A stretch of 27,403 nucleotides of DNA from a virus. Made by a program: the position numbers and the translations under genes. Under the pieces are notes generated by a model. The model was given only the letters and a program-made list of their open reading frames with translations. It was not told where the DNA came from and made no database searches. Where the stretch lies: the IMG/VR virus record IMGVR_UViG_3300046028_008198, positions 1 to 27,403 of that record; one strand, given 5' to 3'. The first letter of the stretch is position 1. Every line of letters begins with the position of its first letter. This document shows, piece after piece, positions 22,960-27,403 of the stretch.

Positions 22960-22996
22960 TAGCCTCTATGCCATGGCATATACAATAAAGAGGCTA
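22960..22996. other. Stem-loop with internal perfect palindrome
   Basis: TAGCCTCT (22960-22967) pairs with AGAGGCTA (22989-22996). The loop holds ATGCCATGGCAT (22968-22979), a perfect 12-base palindrome. On the minus strand the palindrome lies just upstream of a TATAAT with a TTGTAT further up, so it could be an operator in a promoter spacer for the leader-bearing genes. That reading is inferred from geometry only. Confidence 0.5.
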
Positions 22997-23143
22997 CTTC
23001 CCCCGCAAAAATTTCTTCAGCGCTAGAAACGCATATATAACCTTCCTTATCTAGATGGGGGCATCTACCCCTATAACGAAACCCACCCCACCCCCCTGTT
23101 CTTAAGGGGGCATCCCCCCATATACACCACCCCCCTACCCCAT

Positions 23144-23171
23144 AAAAAAAAGGGGGGCTATTACACCCCCC
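23144..23171 (-). terminator. Rho-independent terminator after the helical-repeat gene
   Basis: On the minus strand GGGGGG (23166-23171) pairs with CCCCCC (23152-23157) around the loop TGTAATAG, followed by eight T residues. It follows the stop at 23199 by 27 bases. The loop shares TGTAAT with the terminator at 20674-20706. Confidence 0.85.
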
Positions 23172-23198
23172 ATTAACCCTATACCCTAGTGACGTTAC

Positions 23199-23654
23199 TT
23201 AATAGAATGTCACCTCTGAATTTGGATTATCAATCATATCAATAAGCTCTCCTTCAAGTCCTTCAAGATCACTCTTAACAGTACTTTCACCCGGTACTGC
23301 ATAAGTTTCCATCCACGGGGCATCCTCTGCATACTTCTTAGGTACTCCTGCCTCAATAGCCGTCTTAATGATTAAGGATTCTACAGCTTCATATGCAGAT
23401 GTGTCTTCATCGTTTTTTAACCTCTTGCTAATGGCTGCAGTGAGTGCTGCTTTGTTTTTTGCAATTGCTGCAATTACATCTGCTGCTGTCTCCTTAAGTA
23501 TGCTAGCAATCTCTGCTGCCGTCTCCTCAAGTATGCTAGCAATCTCTGCGCCACCTTTGTCTGACATATTCTCTGTTAATGCATTGATGCCATTCAATCT
23601 TAATTCTAAATTCCATAATCTTTGCTTTGCAGCTTCTCTTTGGTCTCTTGTCAT
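23199..23654 (-). CDS. Unknown helical protein with tandem 11-residue repeats
   Basis: The 151-aa product is largely helical. Residues about 36-60 contain two near-identical hendecads, AEIASILEETAAEIASILKE, followed by a degenerate third (ADVIAAIAKNKAA). Such 11-residue repeats make right-handed coiled coils or amphipathic helices. The C-half is acidic (GLEGELIDMIDNPNSEV). No membrane segment or catalytic motif is visible. The start has a good AAAGAGAGACA ahead of the ATG. It is the last gene of the unit driven by the promoter at 24153-24212 and is followed by a strong terminator. Confidence 0.65.
   Translation of the reverse strand: MTRDQREAAKQRLWNLELRLNGINALTENMSDKGGAEIASILEETAAEIASILKETAADVIAAIAKNKAALTAAISKRLKNDEDTSAYEAVESLIIKTAIEAGVPKKYAEDAPWMETYAVPGESTVKSDLEGLEGELIDMIDNPNSEVTFY
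23479..23544 (-). repeat. Tandem 33-base repeat within the helical gene
   Basis: Two copies, 23479-23511 and 23512-23544, differ at two of 33 positions and encode the repeated hendecad of the overlying gene. Recent tandem duplication is the simplest explanation. Confidence 0.9.
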
Positions 23655-23676
23655 TGTCTCTCTTTTTTTAGGGTTA

Positions 23677-23898
23677 TTACATGTTTAATATTATGTTCAA
23701 TGCTTGTTCCGACTCCTTTAGTTTTATGTCCGGTTTAATACCCAATGATTCCATCAAGTCAGATACTGCTACAAATCTGATACGAGCTCTATCAGTTAAT
23801 GCGTCTTTCCATCCATACTCGCTATCATACTCTTTAAGCTTTAAAAATTCTTGAGCTTCAATTAATTGGATTGCGGCAATCATTTCTTTCTTTGTCAT
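23677..23898 (-). CDS. Unknown 73-aa helical protein
   Basis: The soluble product MTKKEMIAAIQLIEAQEFLK then KEYDSEYGWKDALTDRARIR is helical and charged. A leader CCCTAAAAAAAGAGAACATG, almost identical to that of the next gene, precedes it and the gene lies in the same direction. The N-terminal MTK/R motif and a MIA/MII helix are shared in style with the 63-aa gene upstream and the 67-aa gene at 26085. No family is recognised. Confidence 0.65.
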   Translation of the reverse strand: MTKKEMIAAIQLIEAQEFLKLKEYDSEYGWKDALTDRARIRFVAVSDLMESLGIKPDIKLKESEQALNIILNM

Positions 23899-23918
23899 GT
23901 TCTCTTTTTTTAGGGTTA

Positions 23919-24110
23919 TTATTTACGCTTACGTGTTAATGATGCTACTGCATCCAATGTCTCTGCTAATTGCATATCAACAAAGTCTCGGGTAAATAAT
24001 GGAGTCTTACCTTGTGCTTCTAGTTCCGCAATTGACACTTTTAATTCTCTTGCCCAGCTTACTAATCCGGACGTAATAATCATTTTTTGATACTCATTTA
24101 ATTTTGTCAT
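23919..24110 (-). CDS. Unknown 63-aa helical protein
   Basis: The product MTKLNEYQKMIITSGLVSWA then RELKVSIAELEAQGKTPLFT is helical, with a basic tail RKRK. It is the first gene of the unit downstream of the promoter cassette at 24153-24212. Its leader (AATTTAAATTGAGAGTAA before ATG) is like that of the 26600 gene. The following two genes lie within 25 bases each, so all three should be co-transcribed. Function is unknown. Confidence 0.65.
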   Translation of the reverse strand: MTKLNEYQKMIITSGLVSWARELKVSIAELEAQGKTPLFTRDFVDMQLAETLDAVASLTRKRK

Positions 24111-24152
24111 TTACTCTCAATTTAAATTATGCTTAGGGCCTTTCCCTTTCTG

Positions 24153-24212
24153 CTTATATAAAGATAAGGTATATAAAGTTAGGATCCTAATCTTTTGCCA
24201 ACTTTGTTTGAA
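24153..24212 (-). promoter_or_regulatory. Early/middle promoter cassette, copy A
   Basis: TTAGGATCCTAA (24179-24190) is separated by nine bases from the minus-strand box CCTTATCTTT (24160-24169). The spacing is identical in all six copies. TATCTTT fits the -7 box of Bacteroidota promoters (TAnnTTTG) except for its last base. A short hairpin AGGG/CCCT (24135-24147) starts about six bases after the predicted start site. It should drive the genes at 24110, 23898 and 23654. Confidence 0.65.
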
Positions 24213-24229
24213 CAATTTTACAGTAGGAA

Positions 24230-24251
24230 ACCGACGCCTTTCGACGCCGGT
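24230..24251 (-). other. Stem-loop with GAAA tetraloop after the AAA+ gene
   Basis: On the minus strand ACCGGCGTC-GAAA-GGCGTCGGT forms a nine-pair stem, with two G.U pairs, capped by a GNRA tetraloop. The G.U pairs make it perfect only as RNA of this strand. It lies 27 bases after the stop of the AAA+ gene and is followed by only a short T stretch, so it may protect the mRNA 3' end rather than act as a strong terminator. Confidence 0.65.
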
Positions 24252-24256
24252 CCCTT

Positions 24257-24279
24257 CATATTGAGAGATATGATTTACT
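24257..24279. repeat. 23-base direct repeat, copy 1
   Basis: CATATTGAGAGATATGATTTACT occurs at the 3' end of the AAA+ gene and again at 25559-25581 at the 3' end of the acidic 130-aa gene. It includes a CATAT/ATATG hairpin. Read on the plus strand it looks like the leader plus ATG used by the early genes. Confidence 0.85.
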
Positions 24280-25225
24280 ATGCTTCGATGATTTGGTCCG
24301 CTATCATCATTTTAGGATTATCAAAGCCCATTGCACATATGCGTGCTGCTTTAATAAAGCTGCGGAGGTTAACATCTAATCCATTAAACTCGGCATTCAA
24401 TTCTTTCATTAATTGCAATGCTTGCTCCTTTGCTACAATTGGTATGCGTGTCTCCATATTGGGCATCAATTGCTCGATCCTGGTAAACATTTGATCCTGC
24501 GTCATATCAATGTCGGCTACAAAGCTTCTGCTACGTATCGCCTCATCTAATTTGCTTTGGTCAATATTGCTAATGAATATGATCCTACCCGTAAACTCAA
24601 AATGACGTGGTATCTCTGCACCATATGTATCCTTAAGCGACTTTGAGGTAATGTAACTAATCTTTCTGCTGTCATAGCTGTCAAGTGCTCCTTTAAGTAT
24701 ATTGACTGCATCATCGTCTTTAAACACTGAATCACAATCATCCAACACAATTATCTTGTCACTATTCTCATACAGGGTAATAAACAAACCTGCCGGAGTG
24801 GCTCGGCCTTTAAAGTGGACAAAGTCGGTTGACTCTACTAAGCCCATATCTGATAAGGTTTGCTTTACTAGGTGAGTCTTACCCGTGCCGGCTCCTCCGG
24901 TAACTACTAAGCTCGGTTGAATACCTCTGCCTACCATCTTTGTTAATCTTGCTAAGTTGGTAAACATTTCTTGTGGGTCACGTGCCTCTCTGACTGTCAT
25001 AAAAGACAATTTGATTGGAGCTGCCGTTTTGACTGATACTCCTGCTTCTACTCCCGGCATTCGGGTTACTCTACCATTTGTGGCTACAAACAATACTTCC
25101 CGGTTCTTTTCGGCGTTACGCAATTGGATATCTCTTATAAGACCTTTTGCAGCAATCTCGCCACTCTTAACATTCTTCCCGAATAATTTGCCTTTAATTC
25201 GGACAGGCTCAAACACATTCATCAT
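24278..25225 (-). CDS. AAA+ ATPase
   Basis: The 315-aa protein has the Walker A motif TGGAGTGKTH (about residues 109-118), Walker B KIIVLDDCDSV (about 157-167), a sensor 1-like IIFISNI (about 215-221) and an Arg pair RSR (231-233) that could be the finger. The N-terminal 90 residues are not AAA+ (GKLFGKNVKSGEIAAKG and a beta-rich part). The arrangement fits phage AAA+ proteins that remodel a protein or load a replication factor, but the substrate is unknown. It is the only gene of its unit, following the promoter cassette at 25273-25332. Two Met codons begin it; the first is taken. Confidence 0.85.
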   Translation of the reverse strand: MMNVFEPVRIKGKLFGKNVKSGEIAAKGLIRDIQLRNAEKNREVLFVATNGRVTRMPGVEAGVSVKTAAPIKLSFMTVREARDPQEMFTNLARLTKMVGRGIQPSLVVTGGAGTGKTHLVKQTLSDMGLVESTDFVHFKGRATPAGLFITLYENSDKIIVLDDCDSVFKDDDAVNILKGALDSYDSRKISYITSKSLKDTYGAEIPRHFEFTGRIIFISNIDQSKLDEAIRSRSFVADIDMTQDQMFTRIEQLMPNMETRIPIVAKEQALQLMKELNAEFNGLDVNLRSFIKAARICAMGFDNPKMMIADQIIEA

Positions 25226-25272
25226 ACTCTCTCAGGGTTTAATTGGTTAACTAAATAATAACTCTTATTACT

Positions 25273-25332
25273 TATACTTAAAGATAAGGATTATAATGTT
25301 AGGATCCTAATCTTTTGGTAACTTTTTTTAAA
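25273..25332 (-). promoter_or_regulatory. Early/middle promoter cassette, copy B
   Basis: TTAGGATCCTAA (25299-25310) lies nine bases upstream of the minus-strand CCTTATCTTT (25280-25289). A six-pair hairpin TAATAA-GAG-TTATTA (25256-25270) starts three bases after the predicted mRNA start. It should drive the AAA+ gene. Confidence 0.65.
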
Positions 25333-25338
25333 CTTTGT

Positions 25339-25503
25339 TTAGCTAAAAAAGCCGCCGGCGATTAGAACCCAAAGTGTAATTCCAGCGTTCAATAATGATA
25401 CAAATAGGTTATGTGTACCGGTTCGTGGCCTACCATGCAAATATGCATTAATTAATAAATTAATTGCTAATAGTACGATTAAAATAATTTGTGGTGTTCC
25501 CAT
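25339..25503 (-). CDS. 54-aa two-helix membrane protein
   Basis: The frame from ATG 25503 to TAA at 25339 gives MGTPQIILIVLLAINLLINA then YLHGRPRTG, then SLLNAGITLWVLIAGGFFS. Two hydrophobic segments (about residues 4-21 and 35-54) flank a polar H-G-x-P-x-T-G loop. This is the layout of a small membrane protein widespread in phages of Bacteroidota, of unknown function. A GAGAGACT site stands before the ATG. It follows the acidic 130-aa gene by 73 bases, which contain a hairpin. Confidence 0.75.
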   Translation of the reverse strand: MGTPQIILIVLLAINLLINAYLHGRPRTGTHNLFVSLLNAGITLWVLIAGGFFS

Positions 25504-25528
25504 AGTCTCTCGTTTTTTACGTCCTTAA

Positions 25529-25550
25529 GGGCCGACACTTCTGCCGACCC
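25529..25550 (-). other. Stem-loop between the acidic and membrane protein genes
   Basis: On the minus strand GGGTCGGC-AGAAGT-GTCGGCCC forms an eight-pair stem with two G.U pairs, flanked by a further GTCC/GGAC pairing. It lies after the 23-base repeat, as does the hairpin at 24230-24251, so repeat plus hairpin form a shared 3' cassette. Confidence 0.6.
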
Positions 25551-25558
25551 ACGGGACT

Positions 25559-25581
25559 CATATTGAGAGATATGATTTACT
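25559..25581. repeat. 23-base direct repeat, copy 2
   Basis: Identical to 24257-24279 over 23 bases. It overlaps the stop codon of the acidic 130-aa gene. Confidence 0.85.
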
Positions 25582-25969
25582 CTTCAGACTCATCTTCGTC
25601 AGCCTCATTTGTATCTGCTGCTAACACTGCTTGAACCAATTCTTCATCTTGTTGCTCCTTAATAAACTCGTCTAAGCAGGCAGTAACATGTTCTATAATT
25701 TCTGACACATTAACATCCGCTCTGGACAATTCAAGTCGGTTGTCATAGCTTATTTCAAATTCTGCACTATCACAATCAACCAAATCAGATGAATTGTAAT
25801 CCAATGTTCTTTCAATCCGGTTGGCAATCTCCTCAGCTAACTCTTGTGTCAGGCCGGCTTTCTGCTCTGATTCTAATTGCTGGATAAGTGCAATTACTTT
25901 GTCAATGTCAACTTGCGTTGATAATACTTTTACTCCCTCTAACTGCGCAATCAATTGTTCTTTTTTCAT
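25577..25969 (-). CDS. Unknown acidic coiled-coil protein
   Basis: The ATG at 25969 has AAAGAGAGA immediately before it, as in the neighbouring early genes; the open frame starts earlier at 25996 but without a ribosome site. The 130-aa product begins MKKEQLIAQLEG, has coiled-coil character with many Gln, Glu and Lys, and ends in a run of acidic residues (DTNEADEDESEE). No catalytic motif or membrane segment is seen. Very acidic C-terminal tails are common in DNA-mimic or single-strand-binding proteins, but this is only an analogy. It is the first gene of the unit at copy C. Confidence 0.65.
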   Translation of the reverse strand: MKKEQLIAQLEGVKVLSTQVDIDKVIALIQQLESEQKAGLTQELAEEIANRIERTLDYNSSDLVDCDSAEFEISYDNRLELSRADVNVSEIIEHVTACLDEFIKEQQDEELVQAVLAADTNEADEDESEE

Positions 25970-26008
25970 TCTCTCTTTTTTTAGTTTCGGCAACATTGCC
26001 TTTTTAAT

Positions 26009-26068
26009 TATAATTAAAGATAAGGATTATAATGATAGGATCCTAATTTTTTGGTAACTTTGTTTGAA
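26009..26068 (-). promoter_or_regulatory. Early/middle promoter cassette, copy C
   Basis: The palindrome here is ATAGGATCCTAA (26035-26046), with one base changed, nine bases upstream of CCTTATCTTT (26016-26025). A hairpin GGCAA-TG-TTGCC (25989-26000) follows about ten bases after the predicted start. It should drive the genes at 25969 and 25503. Confidence 0.6.
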
Positions 26069-26084
26069 AAAGTTATTCACAATT

Positions 26085-26288
26085 TTAATCTGCAAAATCT
26101 CCATTGATGAACAATAAAGATTCGCCTTCCGGCATTCCTTCTACATCAACATTGAGGCATCCGTCATTGGCATCGAATATATTGTCCTGGTCCAGGATCG
26201 TTGTGAAAACGCCATTGTGGTCCATTAACTCTAAGAATGATTTGGCGCTAAGTTTGCACGCTGCTTTGATAATTTGATTTCTTGTCAT
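26085..26288 (-). CDS. Unknown 67-aa protein
   Basis: The product starts MTRNQIIKAACKLSAKSFLE and continues with LMDHNGVFTTILDQDNIFDA, a helix then an acidic beta-rich tail ending in LLFINGDFAD. The acidic, Asp/Glu-rich C-half and small size are typical of phage-host takeover proteins. It has a good ribosome site, AAAGAGAGACA, before the ATG and is the only gene behind copy D. No family is recognised. Confidence 0.6.
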   Translation of the reverse strand: MTRNQIIKAACKLSAKSFLELMDHNGVFTTILDQDNIFDANDGCLNVDVEGMPEGESLLFINGDFAD

Positions 26289-26331
26289 TGTCTCTCTTTT
26301 TAATTGTTTTGGGAATATTCCCTTCTTATTA

Positions 26332-26398
26332 TTAATATAAAGATAAGGATAATAAAGTTAGGATCCTAATCTTTTTGCTGAAATGTTTCAACTTTGTT
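26332..26398 (-). promoter_or_regulatory. Early/middle promoter cassette, copy D
   Basis: TTAGGATCCTAA (26358-26369) is nine bases from the minus-strand CCTTATCTTT (26339-26348). A hairpin that is itself a perfect palindrome, GGGAATATTCCC (26311-26322), begins about eleven bases after the predicted start. It should drive the 67-aa gene. Confidence 0.65.
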
Positions 26399-26600
26399 TT
26401 GAACTTATTACTTGGTTGGTTGGCACACTAGTGTCAAAAAAGCTTTCATAACCTCGTTGCACATCTTCGAAGCATGCTAATGTTACTCCTTCATTTTCTT
26501 GCGCAAACCCGGTAAATACTAAATGATCATATCCTTCCGTATTGAACTGCGTAGTTACTATATACTCTTGGCCTATTACTAATAATTCTAATCCTTGCAT
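26388..26600 (-). CDS. Unknown 70-aa protein
   Basis: The ATG at 26600 is chosen because GAGAGAT precedes it directly; the longer frame starts nine bases earlier. The product MQGLELLVIGQEYIVTTQFN then TEGYDHLVFTGFAQENEGVT is a small beta-rich protein (SH3-like or OB-like strands) with no catalytic motif. The C-terminus is Ser/Thr/Gln-rich. Phage beta-barrel microproteins often bind host proteins, but nothing specific can be read here. It is the only gene after copy E. Confidence 0.6.
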   Translation of the reverse strand: MQGLELLVIGQEYIVTTQFNTEGYDHLVFTGFAQENEGVTLACFEDVQRGYESFFDTSVPTNQVISSKQS

Positions 26601-26637
26601 ATCTCTCAATTTAAATTAGAGACCATTCCCTAATTGC

Positions 26638-26695
26638 TTATAATAAAGATAAGGTTTATAAAGTTAGGATCCTAATTTTTTGGTAACTTTGTTTG
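26638..26695 (-). promoter_or_regulatory. Early/middle promoter cassette, copy E
   Basis: TTAGGATCCTAA (26664-26675) is nine bases from CCTTATCTTT (26645-26654). A five-pair hairpin AGGGA-ATGG-TCTCT (26618-26631, one G.U pair) begins about eight bases after the predicted start. It should drive the 70-aa gene. Confidence 0.65.
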
Positions 26696-26699
26696 CATT

Positions 26700-26882
26700 T
26701 TAATAAACTTTTTTTAAGCCTAATTGAGCAGCAACATAATTGACGTGCTTGGTAGTTGTCTGACTCCAGGTACCTAATATCCTTAAGGTATCACCGTCGA
26801 CGGTTGCGACATGAGTCGCATAGCTAATAACTCGGTCATCTACTAATTTAAGATTTGCTTGATAACGATCAAATTTTTTCAT
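26700..26882 (-). CDS. Unknown 60-aa beta-rich protein
   Basis: The product starts MKKFDRYQANLKLVDDRVIS and continues with strands YATHVATVDGDTLRIL and a short C-terminal helix HVNYVAAQLGLKKVY. The layout (strand, strand, strand, helix) resembles a small ubiquitin-like or transcription-inhibitor protein of phages, without a specific match. It lies between copy E and the 48-aa gene in the same direction. A site AAAAAAGACC stands before the ATG. Confidence 0.6.
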   Translation of the reverse strand: MKKFDRYQANLKLVDDRVISYATHVATVDGDTLRILGTWSQTTTKHVNYVAAQLGLKKVY

Positions 26883-26890
26883 GGTCTTTT

Positions 26891-27037
26891 TTATTTGAAT
26901 TTAAACTTGTCTAACTCTGCTTCTACTTCGGCCAATGCCGATCCTACCTCATCGCTTTGCTGGAATATATCAAATAGTTCCATTGCTTGTCTTAAGGCTT
27001 TCACTTTTGCTTCTAGGGCTTTCAATTCTGGTTTCAT
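26891..27037 (-). CDS. Small coiled-coil protein, 48 aa
   Basis: The frame from ATG 27037 to TAA at 26891 encodes MKPELKALEAKVKALRQAME then LFDIFQQSDEVGSALAEVEA and a basic-acidic end, a clear heptad-like coiled coil. The ATG is preceded by GAGAGT. It follows the 42-aa membrane protein gene with a gap of four bases, so co-expression is likely. It may pair with the membrane microproteins in front of it, but there is no direct sign of this. Confidence 0.7.
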   Translation of the reverse strand: MKPELKALEAKVKALRQAMELFDIFQQSDEVGSALAEVEAELDKFKFK

Positions 27038-27041
27038 ACTC

Positions 27042-27170
27042 TCAACTATTTAGTTTAACATAAATACATGCATCTATCGCTAGACACGCTACACACACTA
27101 TTGCTGCAAATTTATTGCTAGCTTCAATTAGTGCCGCTAATTCTTTTGGGGACATTCCTTTCTGATTCAT
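27042..27170 (-). CDS. 42-aa single-pass membrane protein
   Basis: The frame from ATG 27170 to TGA at 27042 encodes MNQKGMSPKELAALIEASNK then FAAIVCVACLAIDACIYVKL, a soluble N-terminal helix followed by one hydrophobic segment with three Cys. The ATG overlaps the upstream stop as ATGA. It resembles phage small membrane proteins but no family is recognised. Tight packing supports it being real. Confidence 0.65.
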   Translation of the reverse strand: MNQKGMSPKELAALIEASNKFAAIVCVACLAIDACIYVKLNS

Positions 27171-27238
27171 TTGCTTATTAATTTAAGGATTAATACTACA
27201 CTAAACAATAAACTTACATACACACATGTTCCTAACAT
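27167..27238 (-). CDS. 23-aa membrane microprotein
   Basis: The ATG at 27238 has the strong site AAAAAAGAGAGAAT and opens 23 codons, MLGTCVYVSLLFSVVLILKL ending ISK, one hydrophobic helix. Its TGA overlaps the next ATG. Because it is short, the call rests on the ribosome site and the overlap. If real, it is the first gene after copy F. Confidence 0.5.
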   Translation of the reverse strand: MLGTCVYVSLLFSVVLILKLISK

Positions 27239-27277
27239 ATTCTCTCTTTTTTAAATTAAGGTGCATTCCCTAACTTC

Positions 27278-27340
27278 CTTATATAAAGATAAGGTTTATA
27301 AAGTTAGGATCCTAATCTTTTTGCAGAAAAGTTTCAGAAA
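27278..27340 (-). promoter_or_regulatory. Early/middle promoter cassette, copy F
   Basis: TTAGGATCCTAA (27304-27315) is nine bases from CCTTATCTTT (27285-27294). A hairpin AGGG-AATGCA-CCTT (27258-27271, one G.U pair) begins about eight bases after the predicted start. It should drive the microprotein genes at 27238, 27170 and 27037. Confidence 0.65.
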
Positions 27341-27342
27341 TG

Positions 27343-27402
27343 TTACAGGTATTGTTCCAACAATTTTATGCCGGGAACCTTAGCTAAATCGATCTCTGCC
27401 TG
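27343..27402 (-). CDS. C-terminal end of an unknown gene (cut by the window)
   Basis: Only the last 19 codons and the stop are present (ending in PGIKLLEQYL), in the same direction as the other genes. Nothing can be said of its function. Confidence 0.5.
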   Translation of the reverse strand, partial: QAEIDLAKVPGIKLLEQYL

Positions 27403-27403
27403 T

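Larger units (their letters stand above)
22870..23198. other. Gene-free G/C-tract and hairpin region between the late and early modules
   Basis: These 329 bases hold no credible gene. The left part has a TATAAT (minus strand) and a palindrome-bearing stem-loop. The right part (23041-23172) is a run of C/G tracts unlike anything else in the window, with small hairpins TAGATG-GGGG-CATCTA (23052-23067), GGGGG-cat-CCCCC near 23105-23118 and the terminator at 23144-23171. The minus strand of the C tracts is G-rich enough to form a quadruplex in principle. It may be a transcription boundary, replication or packaging-related site, or a recombination scar. Confidence 0.6.

Noticed and set aside
22881-22960. 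tRNA-like stretch (GGCATAATGGTGAAGGC and GGTCCGAGAC)
   Set aside because: The D- and T-arm stems do not pair and no anticodon arm or CCA-adjacent acceptor could be built by hand.
23041-23172. CRISPR array or satellite repeat in the G/C-tract region
   Set aside because: No repeat-spacer periodicity; the similarity is only homopolymer C/G runs.
24195-24494. Plus-strand open frame antisense to the AAA+ gene, beginning after a leader-like TTGAGAGATATG
   Set aside because: It mirrors the C-terminal codons of a clear ATPase and its product is not protein-like; the leader resemblance comes from the 23-base repeat.
25970-25996. Earlier start at 25996 for the acidic coiled-coil gene
   Set aside because: No ribosome site there, whereas AAAGAGAGA directly precedes the ATG at 25969.

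Overview
The window is a contiguous piece of an AT-rich (about one third G+C by eye) tailed-phage genome of the T4-like myovirus kind. Almost every gene is on the minus strand, packed with 1-4 base overlaps (ATGA, TAATG), and the virion genes follow a T4-like order: an OB-fold/beta-helix spike (gp5-like), gp25-like and gp6-like baseplate wedge proteins and large tail proteins, next to a gp55-like late sigma factor. The host is probably a member of Bacteroidota, by inference: a DUF4494-like protein, an Hc1-type histone H1-like protein, a short two-helix membrane protein of a type I associate with Bacteroidota phages, and a signal peptide ending in NNAQ. No host gene, tRNA, rRNA, integrase, transposase or CRISPR array was seen.

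Layout on the plus-strand scale. 1-9.0 kb: baseplate and tail genes. 9.06-12.3 kb: late sigma factor, a membrane-anchored coiled coil, an HD-domain phosphohydrolase, a 54-aa zinc ribbon, a 56-aa helical protein and a UvsE/UVDE UV-damage endonuclease. 12.37-13.5 kb: the only plus-strand gene, its terminator and a small secreted protein. 13.6-16.6 kb: small unknown genes, a SAM methyltransferase and a DUF4494-like gene; one of these genes overlaps a second open frame. 16.7-22.9 kb: a cluster of candidate internal head proteins. Four of them begin with the same 10-residue leader MI(K/R)LKx(I/L)L(T/S)E, which has the length and the LxE ending of the T4 capsid-targeting propeptide cleaved by the prohead protease. 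One carries an M23 peptidase and a tail-lysozyme-like domain. The cluster also holds the histone H1-like protein and a ferritin-like protein.

22.87-23.2 kb is a gene-free, G/C-tract and hairpin-rich boundary. Beyond it, 23.2-27.4 kb is a different kind of DNA: small genes, an AAA+ ATPase and several membrane microproteins, in short transcription units.

Six of these units share one promoter-like cassette: a palindrome TTAGGATCCTAA placed exactly 9 bases before CCTTATCTTT. Each is followed by a small stem-loop at the predicted 5' end of the mRNA and usually a GAGAG motif before the start codon. The late region instead shows ATATTTAT boxes upstream of several units. The window therefore seems to show two promoter classes on either side of the boundary: a phage-specific early/middle class to the right, and a late class to the left that may be read by the gp55-like sigma factor.
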